Source of the DNA: JAOXRU01 sp965247735
Lineage (GTDB): Bacteria; Bacteroidota; Bacteroidia; Flavobacteriales; Flavobacteriaceae
Direction of reading: 5' to 3'
Length of the DNA: 64,000 nt
NCBI GenBank assembly: GCA_965247735.1
Contig: CBDFHN010000002.1
Span: 1-64,000, forward strand
The notes beneath the pieces are model-generated. The model had not been told where the DNA came from. It did not search any database and saw only the letters and a program-made list of their open reading frames with translations. Position numbers and translations under genes: made by a program. Below are positions 17,336 to 25,197 of this stretch, piece after piece (position 1 is the first letter of the stretch; the number at the start of each line of letters is the position of its first letter).

Positions 17336-18274
17336 AGAGGTCAGTAGTTAGTTACTTATTAAATCAGTTTGATAAATCTTATCGGCTTCTGCCATTTTTA
17401 CAATTAGATTATTGTAGATTTACTCTGTGACCTGTTTATTCTAAAGCAGAATTCATTGAAATATCTATTTAGATTGTCATCACTTAACCACCCAAGAATA
17501 GATTGTTCTTATCCAAGATTTGACTTGATGTATCATTGTATGAAGAGCCTTAAAAATCAATCCTTTATTGCTTTCTATCTGAGTTATGTTTTAAGCTTTA
17601 GAAATAGGTCTGTACCCTCTCCATTTATTTGGCTTCCCGACTGATATGGTTTACAAAAATGTATTGCAGAGATTCGGCAGAAAAACCATCTATTTTCATT
17701 GCATACATTCTCTTTACCTTTCCTTCTTTGGTTAGCTGGATCGCTGTTATTGCTTTCTTTTTCTTACTATCGTAGCTTCTTCCGGTCTTTCCTTGTTCCC
17801 TACCGCCAAGAACAAACTCGTCCACGCGAACATTACCATCCATAGGGTTGTTGCCATTTGATGACATAGCTTCTCTTATTTTTAACATGAAAAGTCGAGT
17901 TATTCTTTAAAGCAAGCAAACAGAACCTTCAGATCAAAACCACCGAGAAACTTTTAGTGGAAGCAGCCATTTCAAAACAGATAAAAAAGGCCTTACGTAC
18001 TCCAAATTTAACTTTATGAAAAAGTGTATTAGCTGTAGCTGACTCAATATGTCCGCAGATATTGCATTGTCTTGCATAGTCCTTGCGAACTTGACAAGCT
18101 TTATGATTACATCTAGTACATTTATATCTAATAGCTGACTTCATTGAAGCTAAGTATTCCTTACAATCTTGATCAGTTTTGAATCGATCAGAGAACTCTA
18201 GAAGGTTTTGACCCTTAAAAACATCCATATTTATATAGTTTACTGATAATAAATATACTGGCCTCCTGACCTCT
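17336..18274 (-). mobile_element. IS1595-family element, degenerate, with target duplication
   Basis: Ends begin AGAGGTCAGTAG on the left and, on the complementary strand, AGAGGTCAGGAG on the right. The flanks carry the same ATAAATAAAT (17326-17335 and 18275-18284); eight of these bases would be the usual IS1595 duplication. The minus-strand transposase is broken in several places (see next entry). The ends and target repeat survived better than the gene. Confidence 0.8.
17340..18228 (-). pseudogene. IS1595-family (ISXO2-like) transposase, multiply frameshifted
   Basis: The start is the ATG near 18226 ('MDVFKGQNLLEFSDRF'). The zinc ribbon follows, with Cys pairs in 'YKCTRCNHKAC' and 'RQCNICGH', then a frameshift around 17930-17950. 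Next comes the ISXO2 catalytic part 'VRVDEFVLGGREQGKTGRS' up to 'FVNHISREAK' (stop at about 17625). Beyond it, frames matching 'DDNLNRYFNEFC' near the left end complete the C-terminus. It is inactive. Related fragments lie at 9395-9650 (5' part) and 24677-24889 (3' part). Confidence 0.85.
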
Positions 18275-18505
18275 ATAAATAAATTTAACATTTAAAAATT
18301 CAAGAAAAATGTTCGCTTTTTTAGGGGAACTAGCACGAATAGACATCTTAACAATAAGATATAACTCACTTTAACTAATAACACTTGGCGTTTACAAAAA
18401 AAAAAAAAAAACTAAAAAGTGTTAACTCATAATGTTTTAATCCGGGTGGGACTTTAAATGTTACTAAAGAAACATAAAAAAACAATACAAATTAATTTTT
18501 AATGT

Positions 18506-19105
18506 ATGAAACCAGATGAGAAACCACACAAACAACAGGAGTCTTCAAAGGAACAAGAAGGATCTTCAAAAGAAGAAGAAGAGTCATCAAAAAACATAAA
18601 AACTTCCTTTGCTCAAAAATTACTAAAAGGGTTTAAAAAGCTACCCATTATATTAATGTCTGTCCTATTTATTAGTGTTGGAGGCCCTATAGGAATTGCA
18701 TTAGGTATTCTATTATTACTATTTGCAATTAAAAAACCAATTTCCAAACTGGTTAAACAGACTTTAAGTTATACAAAAAAGAAGTTATACCAAAATAAAA
18801 AACTAAAAGAAAGTCAAAAAAAAGAAAGAAAAAAATTAGAAGAAAAAAGCTCGTTGTCAGTTAATAAAGCGAGTTTAGGAAAAATGTCTACTAGACCAAA
18901 CTCTGTTTCAAAAGTTAATATTCTCCCAAAAGAAAATTCAAAATCAACTTCTAATGGATTTCAACCTGCAGCCTCAAAGTTTAGCCTATTTACAGAACCT
19001 AGTATAAGTTTAAGTAAAAAAGCTGCAGAAACAAGAAAAAGACCGGCTCATATTAAAGGTGATTTATCCCCAAATTTAAAAAGACCTAAACTCGCTTTTA
19101 AATAA
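18506..19105 (+). CDS. Membrane protein with charged low-complexity ends, unknown
   Basis: A 199-residue protein. Residues 1-35 are Glu/Ser/Lys-rich repeats ('SKEQEGSSKEEEESS'). One long hydrophobic stretch or hairpin at about residues 46-78 ('LMSVLFISVGGPIGIALGI') is followed by a strongly basic, Ser-rich tail ending 'LSPNLKRPKLAFK'. It has no recognised domain. It begins the second half of the transfer operon, six bases before the next gene, so an inner-membrane accessory to the secretion machine is reasonable. A run of 16 A residues lies about 95 bases upstream (18396-18411) and could affect promoter spacing. Confidence 0.7.
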   Translation: MKPDEKPHKQQESSKEQEGSSKEEEESSKNIKTSFAQKLLKGFKKLPIILMSVLFISVGGPIGIALGILLLLFAIKKPISKLVKQTLSYTKKKLYQNKKLKESQKKERKKLEEKSSLSVNKASLGKMSTRPNSVSKVNILPKENSKSTSNGFQPAASKFSLFTEPSISLSKKAAETRKRPAHIKGDLSPNLKRPKLAFK

Positions 19106-19110
19106 TTAAA

Positions 19111-19728
19111 ATGATGAAAAAATATAAAAAATTAACGATTAATATTGTTTTAATGTTTATTTCGTTTCATGCCTTTTCACAATTTGCAATAGTCAATATT
19201 ACATGGATAAATACGGATAAAAGTTTGTTAAGTGTATTAGGCAAAAAACTAACAGTTAATTCAATTATTACAGCAGAACAAACACTTATATATACGGGTT
19301 TGCAAAATATTCTTAAGAGTAAAATTGCTACTAGGATTCAGGAATATGAATGGAATAAACATGACCGAAGTTTGGCAGTTCCTTTAGCCTTAAACCTGAC
19401 AATCAATAATCTTTTGATAGGGGCGCCACTGGCAACACCTTCTTCATTCCCTTTTTTTATTACTGCAGCAAAAAACGAATATTTCATTAGAGAATTAGCA
19501 ATTAATAATGTAATTGCTCTTCAAATTGCTTTAGTAAAAAATAATAATATTAGAAATGTAAACACACAAGAATTGTATTCGCTTAATCGAAAAATGTTAA
19601 CAAAATTAAAAATGACAAATAAAAATGCTCGCAAAAATGCAGCATTTGTTATTGTAGCTTCTTTGATATCAAAGGCAGCAGCAATGTCAGAAAGCGATTT
19701 GAATCAAATTCTAAGTTTGGGTTTATGA
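19111..19728 (+). CDS. Exported protein in transfer operon, unknown (1 of 4)
   Basis: A 205-residue protein with a signal peptide (residues 1-25, 'HAFSQ'). The mature part is mostly helical, with Asn- and Ala-rich segments and no Cys, and I do not recognise it. It overlaps the next gene by the four bases ATGA (19725-19728), so the two are translationally coupled. It lies in the part of the operon where classical Bacteroidetes elements have TraI, TraL or TraO. It could replace such a periplasmic factor, but sequence alone does not prove it. Confidence 0.8.
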   Translation: MMKKYKKLTINIVLMFISFHAFSQFAIVNITWINTDKSLLSVLGKKLTVNSIITAEQTLIYTGLQNILKSKIATRIQEYEWNKHDRSLAVPLALNLTINNLLIGAPLATPSSFPFFITAAKNEYFIRELAINNVIALQIALVKNNNIRNVNTQELYSLNRKMLTKLKMTNKNARKNAAFVIVASLISKAAAMSESDLNQILSLGL

Positions 19729-20267
19729 AATTATACATAAAACAGATACTACTTGTTTTTCTTTTCTTACAAAGTATAAGCAGTTTTAAAATTAGGGCAC
19801 AAATTATTGTGCGCCAATGGGAGGCAGAAGCCTCTGCTACAGCTAATATTGCTGCTCTTGGGCTTATTAAAGGAGCTGAAATAAGAGTAAAAAATGAAAT
19901 GTCAAAATTAAATACTGAATTAAGAAAAAAAACTCCTTATTATGGATTAATGGTAATTTTTAACTCCATTTTTCAAATAGACGCTACAATCACTAGAATT
20001 CAAGGTAAAATATTCCAAATTTCTTCTATTAACAATATGGTTCCATTACTTTTTAACAGGAAAAAAAAAAAAAAAAGAAAAAAAATGGAAATGTATACAA
20101 AATATTTACTTAGCCTAAAAATTGATGTTGGTAATGATTTTTCGAACAATGGAAACCTACTTAAAACTTCTGTAGAAATTGTTTCTGAATTAGAAAAAAT
20201 TGAAAAGGATTTGGACAATTCTTTAGAAAGTTTAATTGTAGCAAAAAGACTTTTTACTTTGTTTTAA
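19725..20267 (+). CDS. Exported protein in transfer operon with A16 tract, unknown (2 of 4)
   Basis: A 180-residue protein with a signal peptide (residues 1-26, 'FKIRAQ'). The mature part is helical ('EAEASATANIAALGLIKGAE'). Codons 113-121 are encoded by 16 consecutive A bases (20061-20076), then G and eight more A, giving a poly-Lys patch. Such a homopolymer is prone to slippage, so the reading frame may switch on and off between cells. It is coupled to the preceding gene by an ATGA overlap. The N-terminal pattern, with an Ala-rich helix soon after the signal, is vaguely like VirB5-type minor pilins. That is a guess from composition. Confidence 0.78.
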   Translation: MKLYIKQILLVFLFLQSISSFKIRAQIIVRQWEAEASATANIAALGLIKGAEIRVKNEMSKLNTELRKKTPYYGLMVIFNSIFQIDATITRIQGKIFQISSINNMVPLLFNRKKKKKRKKMEMYTKYLLSLKIDVGNDFSNNGNLLKTSVEIVSELEKIEKDLDNSLESLIVAKRLFTLF

Positions 20268-20333
20268 TTTTATGAAATATTAAATGAGAGATTATTATAC
20301 AAACAATACAAGTTCTATAAAGCACAATTGAAT

Positions 20334-20864
20334 ATGACAGATAAAAAACATAAACAAATGAAATTAAGTGTATTTATATATATTATTTTCACTTTAAGCG
20401 TTCAATCGCAGATTGTTATAAACTTAGGGCCTTATAAATCTAATTTCCCAGACCCATTGGCAAAATCTCAAGAAAAAAGGGCTAGTTCAGTTGACAATCA
20501 AATATTTACCAAAGTAACAGCTATGGCAGTTGAAACCCAACTAGTAAGAAAGTTTGTTGTTGATTATGAAAATAGTTTAAAAATCATAAATCCGACATTA
20601 ATACTCAGTCAATTTCAAGTGAAAATTTTTCTCAATAAGTGCATAGATTATATTGTAGCAAAAAACTCTTTTATTGGCAATATCCCTGGACTATCAAAGT
20701 TAGCAACAAAAATGAGGTTGATAGCATTTTTTGAAACAAATAAAATTAGAACTTTAAAAACAGAACTAACAGCTTTATTTGCACTAGATAACCCAATAAC
20801 AGAAGGTGAACGAAAAGTGCTTCTTTTAGACATTATTGATAGAGCCTTACAAATAATAATTTAA
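20334..20864 (+). CDS. Exported protein in transfer operon, unknown (3 of 4)
   Basis: Starts at ATG 20334 (176 residues) or, more compactly, at ATG 20358, which gives 'MKLSVFIYIIFTLSVQSQ', a classical signal peptide. The mature part is helical, and 'GNIPGLSKLATKMRLIAFF' is the most distinctive stretch. It has one Cys. It is separated from its neighbours by 67 and 40 bases on the same strand. No family is recognised. It probably works in the periplasm with the transfer channel. Confidence 0.75.
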   Translation: MTDKKHKQMKLSVFIYIIFTLSVQSQIVINLGPYKSNFPDPLAKSQEKRASSVDNQIFTKVTAMAVETQLVRKFVVDYENSLKIINPTLILSQFQVKIFLNKCIDYIVAKNSFIGNIPGLSKLATKMRLIAFFETNKIRTLKTELTALFALDNPITEGERKVLLLDIIDRALQIII

Positions 20865-20904
20865 TGATTTCTATAGCATAGGAATAAATCCTAAATCAAA
20901 TAAA

Positions 20905-21480
20905 ATGAGTAAAAAGATATTTCTAATCATATCTCTAATTGCTTGGAACCAATCAGTAGGACAACAAGTAATAAATCATGTTTTTGACCCTAGTGCATTT
21001 GCAATTCGGGGGGTAGCCATTCCAGGGATGCTAGCAACAGCTACCACAATGAAAAATACACAGGCCAGTACAATAATTCCACAGATTATTAGAGAAGAAG
21101 AGAAACAACTTCAAAAATGGAGAAGAACAGTATTTGGAAATGTTAATACTTTAAATGCTTTATCAATAGCTTCAAGAGTTCTTGTAACCAGTATTGATAC
21201 AAAAAGAATTTTAATCTTACCTGTTCATTATGCTCCAGGATTCCGAAAAAACGTAAGGAAATTTTTAGTACTAAAAGAGAGAATTGAAAGATTAGAGCAT
21301 AGAGTTATTGCTTTAGCAGGTATTGGAACTCTATTTATTGATGGAGAAGGATATTATAGAGTGGCTTCTCAAAGATTAGCAATTGAATATATTGAAATTT
21401 ATACTGAATTGAGCAATATAGATTTTAAACTTACAAAGTTATTGGCTCTAATAGAGTTAATACCCCTAATAAAGACTTAA
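20905..21480 (+). CDS. Exported protein in transfer operon, unknown (4 of 4); possible TraI/VirB5-like
   Basis: A 191-residue protein with a signal peptide (residues 1-19, 'QSVGQQ'). It continues as a helical protein: 'QIIREEEKQLQKWRRTVFG' near residues 52-70, then an Arg/Glu-rich helix 'LKERIERLEHRV' that may form a coiled coil. It directly precedes the VirB6-like gene (11-base gap), the place TraI holds in classical elements. TraI is an exported helical protein of similar size. I suggest a TraI/VirB5-like role with low confidence. Confidence 0.78.
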   Translation: MSKKIFLIISLIAWNQSVGQQVINHVFDPSAFAIRGVAIPGMLATATTMKNTQASTIIPQIIREEEKQLQKWRRTVFGNVNTLNALSIASRVLVTSIDTKRILILPVHYAPGFRKNVRKFLVLKERIERLEHRVIALAGIGTLFIDGEGYYRVASQRLAIEYIEIYTELSNIDFKLTKLLALIELIPLIKT

Positions 21481-21491
21481 AAAAAAATAAT

Positions 21492-22349
21492 ATGATTTTC
21501 ACTGAAGTATCTACAAACGATTTCATTCTTCAAATGAGAACGGATTTTATTGATAATTTTCAACTTTTGATTGATGATTTCCATGGTTATCTGTCTACAT
21601 TTGCTGGTGTTTTAGTATTGATTTTTATTGTTTATAAAGTTACTTTGTATATGGTAAATCCTGAAAAAGGATTGGACCCATATATAATTGTTCGGCCTTG
21701 TTTAATTTTAGTAGGCATTGTTTTATACAATCCACTTGTTGAGCTTTTCATGCTCACACCAATGAAGCTTCTAGCAGACATTGTGGAAGAATCAGTGCTC
21801 AACTTAACAGGTATAGATGCAACAGGTTTTAATGGTAAATTTAATTCTTCCATGACACGGACAGATGATCGATTGTATGATGTTTTGCAAGTAAATCCAT
21901 TCTTAGAATTGTTACACTTACTTATTTATTTTGTAGGAAGTTTTGTGGGAACATATATGCTGATTAAGCAAACTCTGACTATTGCCATATACTATATTAT
22001 GGGGTATTTTGCAGTGATTTTTACTCTTATTCCAGGAAATGAAAGATCTTTTCTAAACTGGTCTCTATCTTTTTTGGCAATTCTGTTATGGGAACCCTTT
22101 ATCATAATTCTAAAATATCTAATCATTTTAACAAGAATTGATACAGATGGGTTTACATCTTTTTTTGTTGTAGTTTCCGTTCAAATAACCTCAATATTTT
22201 TATTCTTTAAGATTCCTAGGTTTTGCGAATTTTTAATTAATGGAGGAAGCCCTATAGGAAGTCCTTATTCTGGAGGAAGTACTACAGCATACAGAAAAAT
22301 ATCATCAGGAATCTCTTCTATAAAATCAACGCTGTCATCTAAAAAATAA
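21492..22349 (+). CDS. traJ: Conjugative transfer protein TraJ (VirB6-like)
   Basis: A 285-residue polytopic membrane protein with about six hydrophobic helices, the first near residues 32-52 and the last near 226-246. Its 'FKIPRFCEFLINGG' end is followed by a Gly/Ser-rich tail, as in Bacteroidetes TraJ. Central 'IYYIMGYFAVIFTLIPG' and 'ILLWEPFIIILKYL' also fit. VirB6 proteins form the inner-membrane pore. It is a little shorter than the typical TraJ of about 330 residues, with an abbreviated tail. Confidence 0.85.
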   Translation: MIFTEVSTNDFILQMRTDFIDNFQLLIDDFHGYLSTFAGVLVLIFIVYKVTLYMVNPEKGLDPYIIVRPCLILVGIVLYNPLVELFMLTPMKLLADIVEESVLNLTGIDATGFNGKFNSSMTRTDDRLYDVLQVNPFLELLHLLIYFVGSFVGTYMLIKQTLTIAIYYIMGYFAVIFTLIPGNERSFLNWSLSFLAILLWEPFIIILKYLIILTRIDTDGFTSFFVVVSVQITSIFLFFKIPRFCEFLINGGSPIGSPYSGGSTTAYRKISSGISSIKSTLSSKK

Positions 22350-22367
22350 ACGAGTGTAAATAATGTT

Positions 22368-22673
22368 ATGAAAGAATTCACCATCCCTAAATGTTTAGAA
22401 AGAACTCCGGAAATTTATGGTCTAAGTGTTCAATCTGCTGTAATTTTTTTAGGCTTAACATTAATTGCACTAATTATGATAGCCAAGTCAATTTGGTTAT
22501 CATTAGCAATAATGAGTATTAGCTATGGAAATCTAAAATTGGAAAAAAAAATGAAAAAAGTAGGAGGAATAACATCTTATCTTCTTCTATTAAGTTCAAA
22601 GCAGAAAAGTATTAGAGTCAATTGCACAATTGAATCATTAATTGAAATAAATAAAAATAAAAATGGAAAATAG
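22368..22673 (+). CDS. traF: Conjugative transfer protein TraF (VirB3-like, DUF4133 type)
   Basis: A 101-residue protein with two hydrophobic helices forming a hairpin (about residues 22-56). It begins 'MKEFTIPKCLERTPEIYG', with a short polar start as in VirB3-type proteins, and has a basic C-terminal half. The size is as expected for TraF. The usual traE-traF-traG order is broken up here: traF lies after traJ and overlaps the coupling-protein gene by 11 bases. It would help anchor the VirB4 ATPase TraG at the membrane. Confidence 0.8.
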   Translation: MKEFTIPKCLERTPEIYGLSVQSAVIFLGLTLIALIMIAKSIWLSLAIMSISYGNLKLEKKMKKVGGITSYLLLLSSKQKSIRVNCTIESLIEINKNKNGK

Positions 22674-24567
22674 TGGAGATAAATATTCTATGGATGTTTT
22701 GATTATCTTTTGCTTCTTAATCGGTTTCTTATTTATCGCTTTTGATGTTACTTTATATTTAGACATTTCTCAATTAGTGCCAGTTCAAGAGTTTATTTGT
22801 CATCAGATGGATATTTTATGTAGAAAAAAAGTTAACATAAAAATACTTTCCCTTTCCGTTTTTACTATTTGTTCTTTGGGAATACATGTAAAAAAAATTC
22901 CAAAGACATCAAAATACAAGTATTTTAGTTTTTTTTTCATATTTGCATCTTTGCTAATTAACTTAGCAAGTTCTCTATTCACGATATTCCCTTTCTTTCA
23001 TCTCCTTCTAACTATTTTTTCTTCTTTTTTATTTATCACTTCAATTATAATTTCTAGGCGATATTTTTCATTCTTTGATTATGATAATGATGATCAATTC
23101 AATGAAAGCAATGAATTTTTTAAACAAGAAAAAAAGAAAAAAGTAAACAAATATTCTGTTAATTTAAAAATGAAGAATGGATGGATTAACATTATCAATC
23201 CTTTTAGAGGCTCTATTGTTATGGGAAACCCTGGTTCCGGAAAGACATACTCTATCATAGAAGAATTTATTAGACAACAAATGATGAAAAAATTTTCATT
23301 TATGATTTATGATTTTAAATTTCCTTCATTAACGCAAGTTTCTTATGATTTTTATAGAAATTCTAAAAGTAATTATGATTTTAATATTATTAATTTTGAT
23401 GCTATTGAATATTCTCAATTTATCAATCCTATAGCTCCAGATTTAATTAGAAGAACAAGTGATGCCATCGAAGCATCTCAAACTGTTCTTTTTAACTTAA
23501 ATAAGGAATGGATAGAAAAAAAAGATTTTTTTGCTCAATCTGCTATTTCATATTTTGCAGCATGCATATATTATTTAAAATTGTACCAAAACGGTAAATT
23601 TTGCACACTTCCTCATGCAATAGCATTGGCTTCTCAAAGCGATGAAAAAGTCTTTAAATTGTTAGAGAAAGAACCTGAATTAATCTTTTTTTTAACTCCC
23701 TTTAAAGACGCCCTTGAAAAAAAAGCTTACGAGCAATTGTCTGGACAAACTGCTTCTGCTCGTATTCCTTTATCTCAGATTGCTACTAAAGAACTTTTTT
23801 GGGTAATGGGTAACAATGTATACCCAGAAATGAATGTTGATATGAATATTAACCTATTGAACAAAGAGTCTATTCTGATTCTTGCAAATGATCCAAAAAC
23901 TCAAAAAACAAATGCACCTGCATTAGGACTTATTGTAACTCAATTAATGAAGTTAATCAATGTACAAAATAGATCTCCTTCCTCACTCATCTTAGATGAA
24001 TTACCCACATTGTATTTTATGGGTTTGGATAATTTAATGGCAACAGCAAGGTCTAATAAAGTGTCTACTCTACTTGGTTTTCAAGATTTAGAACAATTAA
24101 AAAGGGATTATGGGGATAAAGCTGCACAAACCATTTTTAATATTACTGGAAATATTTTTAGCGGAGCGGTGAAAAGTAATACAGCTAAAGAATTACAAGA
24201 AATTTTTGGGAAGACAAAACAAAAAATTAAAAACGTCTCAATGGATACTAATATAACATCAGTATCAATAAACGAGCAATTTGAATACGTTTTGCCACAA
24301 TCTAGAATTTCTCAATTATCACAAGGAGAGTTTGTAGGTTTACTAGCAGATAATTTTGGGCAAGAATTAAAAAGAAAAATATTTAGAGGGACTATCATAC
24401 CTGATAAGGAAAGAAAAAACATCGTGGAAAAAGAATTACCTAAGAATACAGAACTTCCAGGTGACCTAGATTCTTATATAAATTTAAATTTTAAAAGAAT
24501 TATTGAAGAGATAAACATTATTGTTGAAAATGAACTAGCAATAATAGAAGAACAAAAAGAAGAATAG
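22663..24567 (+). CDS. Type IV coupling protein (VirD4/MobC-like), first copy
   Basis: A 634-residue protein with four N-terminal membrane helices (to about residue 130), then a RecA-like motor. Walker A is 'GNPGSGKTYS' (about 186-195), followed by 'FMIYDFKFPSLTQVSYDFY', closely matching the MobC-type coupling proteins of Bacteroidetes conjugative elements. Walker B is 'SLILDELP' near residue 441. It brings the relaxase-DNA complex to the channel. It is co-transcribed with the transfer genes and overlaps traF by 11 bases. A second, distinct coupling protein is encoded at 31226-32827. Confidence 0.93.
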   Translation: MENSGDKYSMDVLIIFCFLIGFLFIAFDVTLYLDISQLVPVQEFICHQMDILCRKKVNIKILSLSVFTICSLGIHVKKIPKTSKYKYFSFFFIFASLLINLASSLFTIFPFFHLLLTIFSSFLFITSIIISRRYFSFFDYDNDDQFNESNEFFKQEKKKKVNKYSVNLKMKNGWINIINPFRGSIVMGNPGSGKTYSIIEEFIRQQMMKKFSFMIYDFKFPSLTQVSYDFYRNSKSNYDFNIINFDAIEYSQFINPIAPDLIRRTSDAIEASQTVLFNLNKEWIEKKDFFAQSAISYFAACIYYLKLYQNGKFCTLPHAIALASQSDEKVFKLLEKEPELIFFLTPFKDALEKKAYEQLSGQTASARIPLSQIATKELFWVMGNNVYPEMNVDMNINLLNKESILILANDPKTQKTNAPALGLIVTQLMKLINVQNRSPSSLILDELPTLYFMGLDNLMATARSNKVSTLLGFQDLEQLKRDYGDKAAQTIFNITGNIFSGAVKSNTAKELQEIFGKTKQKIKNVSMDTNITSVSINEQFEYVLPQSRISQLSQGEFVGLLADNFGQELKRKIFRGTIIPDKERKNIVEKELPKNTELPGDLDSYINLNFKRIIEEINIIVENELAIIEEQKEE

Positions 24568-24676
24568 GTGATACTTATACCGATAAGACAAAGATCTTGC
24601 TTAAATTTCAATTCACTTCTTTAGTATTTAATTTCGAACAATTGATTGAGTTTTGAGCTTGGTGAATTAAATACTT

Positions 24677-24889
24677 AGAGGTCAGTAGTTAGTTACTTAT
24701 TAATTCTGCTTGATAAATATTTTCACCTACTACCATTTTTACAACGTGATTATTGAATATTGTTAATTTAGTGCGTGATCTGTTTATTATAAAGCAAAAT
24801 TCATTGAAATATCTATTTAGATTGTCTTCATTGACCCAAGAATAAGTTGTTCTTATATTGAAGGAAAAAAACCATGGGAATATGATCAA
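24677..24889 (-). pseudogene. 3' end of an IS1595-family transposase with element end
   Basis: The plus strand has the IS1595 end AGAGGTCAGTAGTTAGTTAC at 24676 onward, identical to that at 17336. The adjoining minus-strand translation, 'RTTYSWVNEDNLNRYFNEFC', matches the transposase C-terminus. The rest of the gene is absent. No other gene was seen between 24568 and 24985. Confidence 0.8.
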
Positions 24890-24985
24890 GATGCTCTAAT
24901 TAGTGTTTACTCTAAATGTCATTCAGAAATACACTAAAATGAAGATATTTTGATATACGAAAATGAACAGCTGGATAAGTCATAA

Positions 24986-25096
24986 GTGGCTAAAATATGT
25001 GGAAAATGTAGTGGAACAGGTTATTTATACCAATATCACTATTTTATGACTGGGATCTGTTTTGAGTGCAATGGAAAAGGAATAAATAACAACTAA
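24986..25096 (+). CDS. Tiny DnaJ-type zinc-ribbon protein
   Basis: A GTG-started frame of 36 codons with two CxxCxGxG motifs: 'CGKCSGTG' and 'CFECNGKG', spaced 14 residues apart. This is the zinc-binding layout of DnaJ zinc fingers and of many very small Bacteroidota proteins. An in-frame TAA lies just before the GTG, which supports the start, and a strong hairpin terminator follows the TAA. It may be a complete mini-protein or the surviving end of a larger gene. Confidence 0.55.
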   Translation: MAKICGKCSGTGYLYQYHYFMTGICFECNGKGINNN

Positions 25097-25110
25097 ATTT
25101 TTTGTCAAAA

Positions 25111-25150
25111 AAGGAAAAATATATTCAGTTATTTTTCCTTTATATTTGTT
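25111..25150 (+). terminator. Rho-independent-like terminator
   Basis: AAGGAAAAAT (25111-25120) pairs perfectly with ATTTTTCCTT (25131-25140) across 10 bases, followed by a T-rich tract. It lies 15 bases after the mini zinc-ribbon ORF and just upstream of the group II intron. Confidence 0.65.
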
Positions 25151-25197
25151 TTAATTCGACATAATAGGGAATTATGGCTTCAAACTTACAATTCATA

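Noticed and set aside
17456..17644. Plus-strand frame of 62 codons
   Set aside because: Lies opposite the broken IS1595 transposase and is explained by it.
20000..20218. Minus-strand frame opposite the A16 tract
   Set aside because: Poly-Phe product from the homopolymer; the plus-strand gene has a signal peptide and operon context.
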